Below are positions 1-8,500 of a stretch of DNA of 13,422 bases, one piece after another. The notes below the pieces were generated by a model. The model was not told the DNA's origin. It ran no database searches and saw only the letters and a program-made list of their open reading frames with translations. A program made the translations under genes and the position numbers. The DNA lies in assembly GCA_905194675.1 (NCBI GenBank), contig CAJJTG010000048.1, positions 1 through 13,422 of the forward strand, in the 5' to 3' direction. This stretch comes from an uncultured Collinsella sp. (GTDB lineage: Bacteria; Actinomycetota; Coriobacteriia; Coriobacteriales; Coriobacteriaceae). Each line of letters starts with the position of its first letter. Positions within the stretch are counted from its first letter, which is position 1.

Positions 1-8
1 AAAGGGCG

Positions 9-30
9 GAGGCGGGGCATGCCCCGCCTC
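9..30. terminator. GC-rich hairpin, possible terminator of unclear direction
   Basis: GAGGCGGGG at 9-17 and CCCCGCCTC at 22-30 pair perfectly around CATG. Read on the plus strand it is followed by TTACACC, and on the minus strand by CGCCCTTT; neither is a strong U-tract. It may end a gene to the left on the plus strand or a short minus-strand transcript. An alternative is that AAGAGG plus ATG (18-20, minus) is the start of a downstream gene, but only six codons are visible. Confidence 0.45.
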
Positions 31-193
31 TTACACCACATCTCTGCGCGCTACCCCCAGATGGCTACCGAACCCTAGTTTTGAGCCCCTTTCTTCCCCA
101 AAACGAGCGCCGGATGCGCCTGCTGCGGTCTGGAATTATACGTATCTGAACTAACTGTCCAGCGGAGTCCAAGACTGGGATCGCGCAGACTAG
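30..193. other. Intergenic stretch without a supported gene
   Basis: Between the two hairpins I see no open frame with a ribosome site, no tRNA cloverleaf and no repeat array. There is a small inverted repeat, GTTTTG at 78-83 against CAAAAC at 99-104, with a pyrimidine-rich loop. The promoter candidate at 135-161 lies here. Confidence 0.6.
135..161 (-). promoter_or_regulatory. Weak promoter candidate reading toward position 1
   Basis: On the minus strand a perfect TATAAT (135-140) lies 15 bp after TGGACA (156-161), which matches TTGACA at five of six positions. The spacer is two bases shorter than optimal. It sits just beyond the operon terminator, a sensible place for a new minus-strand transcription unit. 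Only sequence match supports it. Confidence 0.3.
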
Positions 194-229
194 AAAGGGG
201 GCGGCAACCGGGTGGTTGCCGCCCCCTTT
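194..229 (-). terminator. Intrinsic terminator of the surface-protein operon
   Basis: The arms at 194-209 and 214-229 (AAAGGGGGCGGCAACC and its complement) pair perfectly over 16 bp around a 4-base loop. It starts 22 bases past the TGA of the giant gene. On the minus strand the stem ends in CCCCCTTT followed by CTAGTC, so the U-tract is short, which is common in high-GC Gram-positives. The stem also has AAA on one side and TTT on the other, so it could act in both directions. Confidence 0.85.
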
Positions 230-251
230 GCGAAGCTAGCCGGCTTCGGAA

Positions 252-2575
252 TCAGTGATCGATGCCGTTAAGGTTCAACCTCGTGAGCGTATAGGTCACA
301 TAGTCGGGCGATTGAGGCTTTGCGCTCGCCACGTCACCCTTAACCAGGCTCGCTGTCATCACCAATCGATAGTTCGCGTAGAACTGATCGCGCTGTTCAA
401 CCTGTGTGTTGACCTTAACGGTAAAGGGCAGGCTAAACGTAGTGCCACCGTTCAGCGTTTTGAACTTGCCGTTCTCTTTCGAGTCAGTGAAGGTGATCGT
501 GCTACCGGAGGGGGCGACCGCGGCAAGCTTGCTCTCCGTCACTGTTACGTAGTTGGAGATATCATCCGTTACACTCTCATACGTGCCGTCGGTTCCGCGG
601 CGCTGCAGCTCGAGCGTGTACACAACAGAGTCGGCATTTGCAATTGCCTCGGCGGCGTTGCTAAGTCCACCCAGTTCATACGTGGCACCCAGACCAATCG
701 TGCCATTCGCGATCGGACGTAGGTCGTCCACGTTAATACCAAGCTGCGACTTATCTGGCGCAGAAAGCGTAATGGTCGTATCACCCGTGTCCATGCGATA
801 GTACCCGACGTTACCGGGCTTCGTCTGCGTCAGGCTCGAGGTATTAAGGCCTTCCTTACGCGTCGAAAGCTTGGCAGTATAGGACATCTTGGTACAGGCG
901 TCCTCGCCAGACTGCTTGGACAGGGAGATAACCTTGTTGCAGCCGTCCGGCGTAAGGCGAATCTCTTCCACCACCGTATGCACGGTAAAGGATCCGTCCG
1001 TTGCGATCTTGCGGATTCCGGCGAGGTCATGGTCGAGCGTGAGCTTCAGCGAATCATCGCCTGTATCCGTCACGGTCTGCGTGAACGCAGGCGTCGAAGC
1101 GTCACACTTCTCCCACTTGCCGTCATTCCACCTATAGTTCTGATCGCCGATGGCAACATAGAACTTCGCAATCGCCGAGGTTCCGCTCGGGAAACTACTC
1201 ACCCCCGTCAGGGTATTGTTGGCGCCATACTTGCACAGTGACGTATCGAGCTGATAGAACAACGAGTCCGAGTCAGCATAGTTCTGACTTGGGTTAAACG
1301 TAATTTTGTCGGTAACGTCAAGAGAAAGAACGTAGGCGGCGCCGTCCGTCGACTTCGAAACCGGAGTGCGCGCCTCCGACTTCCCGTCGTTAACTTCCTG
1401 CCCGTAATTGGACAAGATGCTGTATGTCGATGCCGTACCGTTTTGATTATCGTCGCCACCGGTGCGCAAGACGTGATGCAGATTCCAAGATATGCGGGCA
1501 CCCGAAGAATTCGAGTCAATAGACGAAGCCGTAAAACCGTTGATATTAGCTTGCGTCACGCCGTCGCCCGACTTGGGCACGTTGACAACTAGGTAGACGC
1601 TCTCCGACGCACGCTGCTCCTTGCCGGTATCCTCCTTAGGTACCTTTAGCGTATAGCGGTCGTTGCTGGGAACGTCAGCGCCTGCAACCTTAAACAGCAT
1701 CCACTTGTCATCGAATTTCGCTTTAGCGGTCGCCTCTGCCTCGTTATCACACACGGTCCATGTGCCGGCGCCATCCTGTGTGGCCGACACATCCAAAATC
1801 TCGCTCAGCCATCGCTCCTGATATGGATTGCCCGCAGAATCCTTAAAGCCGTCGTTTCCGTTCAGGGAAACGCTCGTTGCTCCGCCTTCGCCCACCGTAT
1901 AGTGATACTCTCTGCCACCGGCCCGGCCGTCAACGTTCGCATCGATGAGCGTAAGCTGGGTGCCCTGGGGCAACCTTCCGTCGGCACCATTGAAGAGGAT
2001 ACTCTTGCCGAGCCCCTTCATCGAGCCGCCAGCAGCCATATAGCTGTCCCAGCCAAAGTCGACTTCCTTCCCATTGGCAGAATTGTATGTCCAGGTAAGC
2101 AGACCCGTCATCGGCTCGCCAAAGCTCGTAAGCACGTGTGCATCTTTTCCAAGGTTAGCGTAGTCTTTTTCTTTAAAGTGAGTGCCGTAATCATACGTTG
2201 CAGTGAAATCGATCTCGAGCTTGCGCTTAACGATGATCGGCACCTGAACGTTGTAGCTCTGACCCGCCTCGGTAAAGGTAGCGGTCAGGAGCGTAAAGCG
2301 ACCTTTGCCGTTGTCCCAATCGGAGCTTGGGCTAAACGACATATTGTTCTTGCCATTGTTCACTACGCGAAGCGTGGGATTGTTCGACGCGTCACCGTCT
2401 TTAACGAACACACCGTCCTTGAGTTGGAAAACCTCTGCTTTGGCCGTCACGTGCGGATTGGTGCCATTCTCGTTATTCAATCTGCAGGCATCGGAGAAGC
2501 CGCCGTTCGTGACGATGTCTAGATAGCTCTTGACCGTCGTGTTGTCGTTGCCAGAGATCACCAAAACGGGGAAAT
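252..2575 (-). other. C-terminal non-helical region of the giant protein
   Basis: Codes for residues about 2820-3593. It begins near FPVLVISGND, has no Gly-Gly turns, and shows alternating strands (VQVPIIVKRKLEID near 2925-2940, VYLVVNVP near 3142, YYRMDTGDTTITLSAP near 3412) that suggest several Ig-like or other beta-sandwich domains. The last 45 residues hold FYANYRLVMTASL and VTYTLTRLNL, and no wall-anchoring motif. Domain borders cannot be set by eye. Confidence 0.55.
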
Positions 2576-5500
2576 TCGTTGTGGCTTGGTTGCTGCTTGT
2601 ATCATTATTCGAATTGAACTTACTGGCCACGGATGAGGCATCGTAGCTCGACTTATTTTGATAGGCGCCGTTGTCATTAATGCCGCCGATATTCGTGTAG
2701 GTGTAGCGATCGGCAACACCGGTGCCTGCCTCGCTCTGGATGGTCGCCGCGGTGTCGATGGTGGCGCCGTCGCCAGACAGGTAGCGATCGGTGGTGTCGT
2801 TGTCGGAGGCACGCACCGCCAGCGTGCTTACGGGGCTCGTGGTCACATACGGGCTCGCTGCCGTGGTGGCGGTATTGTCCGCGCCGTAGAGCGTGATCCC
2901 CTTGTCAGGTGCTTCCAGTGTGTCGTTATAGTCACCAAACGCGATATACGACTTCATGTTTACGGCAGCCGTATTGGTCGTGTAAACCATCGGCGGCAGG
3001 TCACTTGTGGTCTTGCCGTTGCCGGGCTTTACATCCACGCCCGCTGCGGAGAGGCTATAGCCGTTTGTGTCAACCTCGCCTAAGAGCACGCCCTGCTTAG
3101 AGCCCAATTTGTAGGTATTGCTGTCCATGAGCACGTTTACCAGATGGAACTGGCCGCGTCCGTCGCCCGCAATGCCGCCGTTGGAGGTTCCGCCAAACGT
3201 TGTGTTAGATACCTTTGTGTTGGTGACGTTGATGACGTCGGCACCGCTGTTAATCGCGCCAAGTAGACCGCCGCTCCACCTGCCCTTGATCGTGGCGCTC
3301 TCAATCGCGATATTGTTGCAGGCTATGTTCACATTGCTGAAGTAGTAGCCGATAAGTCCGCCCGAGCATTGGTCGGTGCCGGCAATGTTGATATTCTCGA
3401 CGCTACAGCCCTCAAACCAGTACGTGTTGGGGCTGCCACTGCTCGTGACCTCGCCAATCAAGCCGCCCGCATTACGGATGCTATTGTTCGTTCCGGTGGC
3501 ATCGCCGATGATGGCGCTCTTGGCATCGCCTCCGGCATCAATGCGCACGTTGCTTATAGAAATAACGCCTCTATAGGCGCTTCCGACCACACCGCCGGCG
3601 CCCATGTACTTATCGGTGTTCGACCCGGTGGCGAGTACATTTACCCCAGAGATGACTGCCGTGCTCGATGCGACGGCTTCCGTGATGCCAATTTTGGTGT
3701 TCACCGATACGTTACTGGAGGTATAACCGAACACGCCGCCCACGTAGGGTGTTGTTCCCGTGGCGGTTATGGTCGAGTTTTTGCCAATAGTCTTCTCGTA
3801 TACCCCTGTGGCCGCGGTTGTCCACACGCCGCACGGCGAGGCGATCGCACCCACATAGCCACCGACATTCTTCTCGCCCGTGACGTTAAGGCCGGTGTAC
3901 GAGCAGTCGTAGAGCTGCACAGGAGAGGACGTTCCCCCATAATTCACAATCGAACCGTTGGCGCCATCGGTGCTGCGCGACATAAGGCCAGCACTTCCAA
4001 TGAGGCCGCCAGACGTGCAGCCTCCGACTACGGTGCTGTTAGAAATGCCGACGTTTTTGAACACGCCATAGGCGACCTCGCCCGAACCTCCCTGGTTTGC
4101 AGTTGAGCCCGCAAGGCAGCCGACTCCCACCGAGCCGCTATTTTCATTGCTCGTCGACTTGGACTGCTCTACCCCGGTCGAAGATACATAGGTAAGCGAA
4201 ATGTTGCAGTCGCTGAAGTTGAGATTGTTTACGTTTGCGTTGTCATTCGCTTCGATGCTTCCCTTATTGAATGCATTCGAGTAGAACTTGATAGTGCTGA
4301 ACAGGCCGCCTACGCCCGCCACGCAATAGTCGTCATCCACGTATTCGCGCGCGTTGTTTGACACTTTGATTGTTGCGCCGTTGCCGTTGACAGTGGCAAT
4401 GCCCGGAGTAATGAAATCTTTATCATTAACCTTTTTGTCGGTCGCACATGCATTTGAGTAATAGCGGCCCGAAAGACCCAAGAAACCCGAGCCATACTTC
4501 CTCATGTCATAGTCATGGGTCTTGCCTTGCTCAAACTCCAGGTCCATGCCGCAAACGCCCATCGCGCACACATAGCCCGTGCGCCAATCGGTCGCGTATT
4601 TCTTCACCAAATAGGGCGAATTAATATCTTGTCCGTCTTCGCCGTTTAATGGGCCTTGGTATTCCTGGTTGCCTGGCGCCTTAAGGTCGTCATTGATCGA
4701 GATCGCGAAATCGCCCTTTGCTGCTTCAGCAGGATTTCCAACCGCAGCATACTGCGCATTGCGAACCTTGCCATACCGTTCATTTCCGAACTTGTATCCC
4801 GTTGAGGGAATGGCGCCTTTGACGCTACTGCCCTCATATGCATGCGACCCGCGGTACGTGCCTTTGCCGTCTTTCGAATCGGTGTGAGCAGCACCAGCGC
4901 CCGCGCCGCTATTGATGATGGCAGACAGCACGAGCAGGCCCTGTCGATCTTTGACTGTAGTTTTAGGAGCCTTGTTGTTTTGCTGGCCGGCATCCCAGCT
5001 GAATTTCACGTACGTATCGGTCGTGGTTACGCAGCCGGTGTCATTCACATCAAGCTTGTTGATCTTGTAGTTAGAGTCTCCGTTCTCAACGTCGCAGCCC
5101 TCGCTAAAGGCATAGCCATCAATCACACGACCAACGTAGGGGTTGTCGTACAGCTTGAAGTTCGCACCGCCTTCTCCAGCACTTTTGAATTTTGTTTTAG
5201 TTCCTGCTCGCCAAGATGTCTTCGACATATTACGGAGAATCACGCCGCCGCCCGCAATGGCGCCGACGTAGCCGCCAATGGGAACAAGATGCGGCTTAGT
5301 TCCGCCACCAGCAACCGTAAACCCGGTTGTAGGGCTATCGGCCGTCGTCCCATTAACGACCACGCCATCAATAATGTTATCGCCGCCAAGAATGCAGCCG
5401 ATAACGCCGCCGAAAAACGCCGTCGGAACACCATCCGCATCCTTGGCAGAATAAGTAATAGTCGCTTGTGCATCCACATAGCGAATGTTCAGATTGCGCA

Positions 5501-8500
5501 CCACGCTGCCATAGCTGTAAGGAATAAGACCGCGTAATGAGCCAGTATTGTTTTTGATTACAATCGTTGCAGCCGTGCCGTTCACGTCGCCAACGATGAC
5601 GCCGCGGAACGGGTATGCCGAGGTGCCGAATCCGGCGAACGCCGAGCCATCGAGCTCAATTGTGTTATCCGCATCCGACTTGGGCTCAATGCTGTAATAC
5701 GCACTTTGCAGATACCGACGCATTGTATCGTCGGAAAGCACATCATTGGAGTCGGTCGCGTCGTCGACCTTCTTCTCCCACTTCTTCTTGGTGTCGTTCG
5801 TCTGCTTATAGACATAGGTAACTTCATTATCGACGCTGCCCCCGTTTCGACGTTGGCAAAGCGCCGATTGGTCCTTTACGATAGTAACTTCCCAGCCGTC
5901 AAGAGCGGTGCCGTTGTTGATGTAGTTCGCCGCCGCATTGAACTCCGATGCCGAGGTAATCGCGTACGGGTCGCCATAGGTGCCGCAACCCGTCGTGAAG
6001 TTAGGAATGCGCTGGTTGACTTTGATTTCGTGGTACTGAACGCCGTTCTCGGTGGCTTTTCCCTTGGCTACATAGGGAAGATAATTGCTGAACCGTTGAG
6101 CTTCAACGTTTGCCTTCTCGCCATTATCCGTCTCTACCAAGCCTTCATCGGTGCCATACGTCACTTCGTCGTAATACCAAAGCTGCTTGCCAGTGTATTC
6201 CTTGCCTTGGGCATCGATTTCGCTTCCGTACGTCACATTATCGGCCACGGCATCGGCCTTGGTAAAGGTATAGTCCGCAGTACCCGTGGTTGTATAGCCA
6301 AAGCTCTCCAGCAGGCTCGCGTGGGTGAAAATCGTATTGCCCTTCTGGCTAGGCAGGCTTATTTGCTCAAACTTTGCTGTGACCTGATCAGAATTCTTGT
6401 CATAGCCCAGATAGCCGAACAAACTTGACGCCGCGGTTTTATTGACGCCAGAATTGTCAGCATCTTTAGACGTCGTTACATTTTTGACATCCAAATTGAC
6501 GTACCTTGTTATGGCGTTTATCAGCAGCGGCGCATACTGCTGGTCCATCGCTCCGTCGACCTGCAGGCCGTTGAGCTTCAGTGTGTCAATTGTGATCGCT
6601 GCCTTCTTATCGCCAGATGCTCCGTAGGCACAACGAAGTACGAGCGCACCCGATACACTCTTGGGGTCAAGTCCTTTTGCGTCATCATTTTTAGCTCTGC
6701 CCACTGTTCCCGAAAGCGTTACGCTGCTAACGGTGAGGCTCCTGTTGCCAATCGTTCGAATAAGACCGCAATGCATATTCTCATGCTGAGTAGCCGAGTC
6801 GTTGCTTTTATTGCCTTGCTGTTCATCTTTTATTTTCGAATAGCAAAAGATGATCTCTACGTTTTGGATGGTCACATTGTTGTCGCTAACATTTGAGGGA
6901 TAGTAGCTATAGCCCGTCAAATCGATAGTGACCGGATTGTCGCTCTTGGGGCCGATTACGTTATTGGTAAAAATCTTCTCTTTGTCACCGGTAAGATACG
7001 TATATGTCGAACTTGGGGCGTATTTCCTCGCCGCCCACAAAACAAGGTGCTCGGGCGTATTCATTACAGACGCATTGAGGTCTTTCACCCGAGTCAAAGC
7101 CCTGTCCAGATTGTAGTAATAGCGAACAGACCCGTTCGTTTTGTGATCCTCGCCCTCGCCGAAAACCGTTCGATTTCGATAGCTATTGTCCTTGGCGGGA
7201 TCCCCGCTCATGTCTAACGTATCAGCCTGGGTATGAAGCGAAACGATCGCATTGCAGCCGTTATCCATCAACTTGCTTCCGGGCTTCACGCCATTAGCGA
7301 CCCATTCATCAAACGTCGTTACCTTTGGAGCGACAATGGACGCCCCGCCCACAGCATAAGCGGTTTCCCAACTGGCCTTGTCTTCCAGATATAGGCCAGT
7401 GTAGGAGATTTCGGCGCCAAAGTTATTGGCCGAATCGGACGTACTGCCTCGAGCAATAAGAACGCCAAGCGTAGTGGCGCTATCGGTATTGAAAGAAGCG
7501 CCCGCCAAATTGACAGCGTAGTCATTGATGATCCAATGACCGCTCGTGGCATATACAAGACCGCCGACCTCAACTGAGCCATTCGCAGTCACAGTAGTTT
7601 CATTCGTCTTAAGAGCGTAGGGCCTATCGTCGGAACTCGCAGAGGAATCGCCAATGGTAACGATGGCGTTGCCCCAGCTGTAGCCCAGAAGGCCGCCGGC
7701 GCCATGGTACTTGTCGCCGTTCTTGCCCACGGCCATATCGAACGAGTCGTATGCGAGCCCCATAATGTTGACGTTCTTGACAGCCGAACTGACTATCTCC
7801 TTTTTGACATTATAGGTACTCTGAACAATACAGCCGATAAGGCCGCCGACTTGGGCGGTCTTGCCATCGGCACAGTCACCAGTATTGATTGAGCCGCCAA
7901 CTTCGAAGCTGGTCACATTGAATGTCGAAGTTACATCACCCACATAACCGATGGCGCCGCCGATGCGGGTGTCTCCCCTGAGCGTATTGCCTGTAGCAAT
8001 AGCCGTTTGTGCTTTGCTATTGCCACCGAAATCAACGCTTGCAGCCGCCGATACACTACCCGCAATACCACCGATGTTCGCATCGTTACCGAACGTATCA
8101 TCACACGTTATCTTTGTCTCGCACGCTACGCCCGACAACGTCAGTTTCTCGTCGGCGGTGCCCGTAATTGACGCCGCAAGCGAACCGGCATCGACGCTGA
8201 GGCCGTTGTCGAATTTCATGAAGCCACCGATGGTGAGGTTGCTCACCTTCGCGGCACCGCCAATGGCATTGAACAAGCCCAGACGACCATGGCGGTAAAT
8301 CTTACCGTTGCCGTCACTCGTATCGCCGGCGGCAAGCGTCTTCCCGTCGCGCGTGCCATACGGCTCGCCGACGGCAAGGGTTACTTTATGATTATTGCCG
8401 TTGAACTTTCCCGAAAACGATACGCCGTTGTTCAGGCTGTCAAGGCCAAGACCCCCAATGCCCGTGCCCGACAAATCGACATCGCAGTTCAGGTTGATTA

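Noticed and set aside
30..193. tRNA or other structured RNA gene in the intergenic stretch
   Set aside because: No GTTCGA-type T-loop with matching acceptor stem could be formed on either strand.
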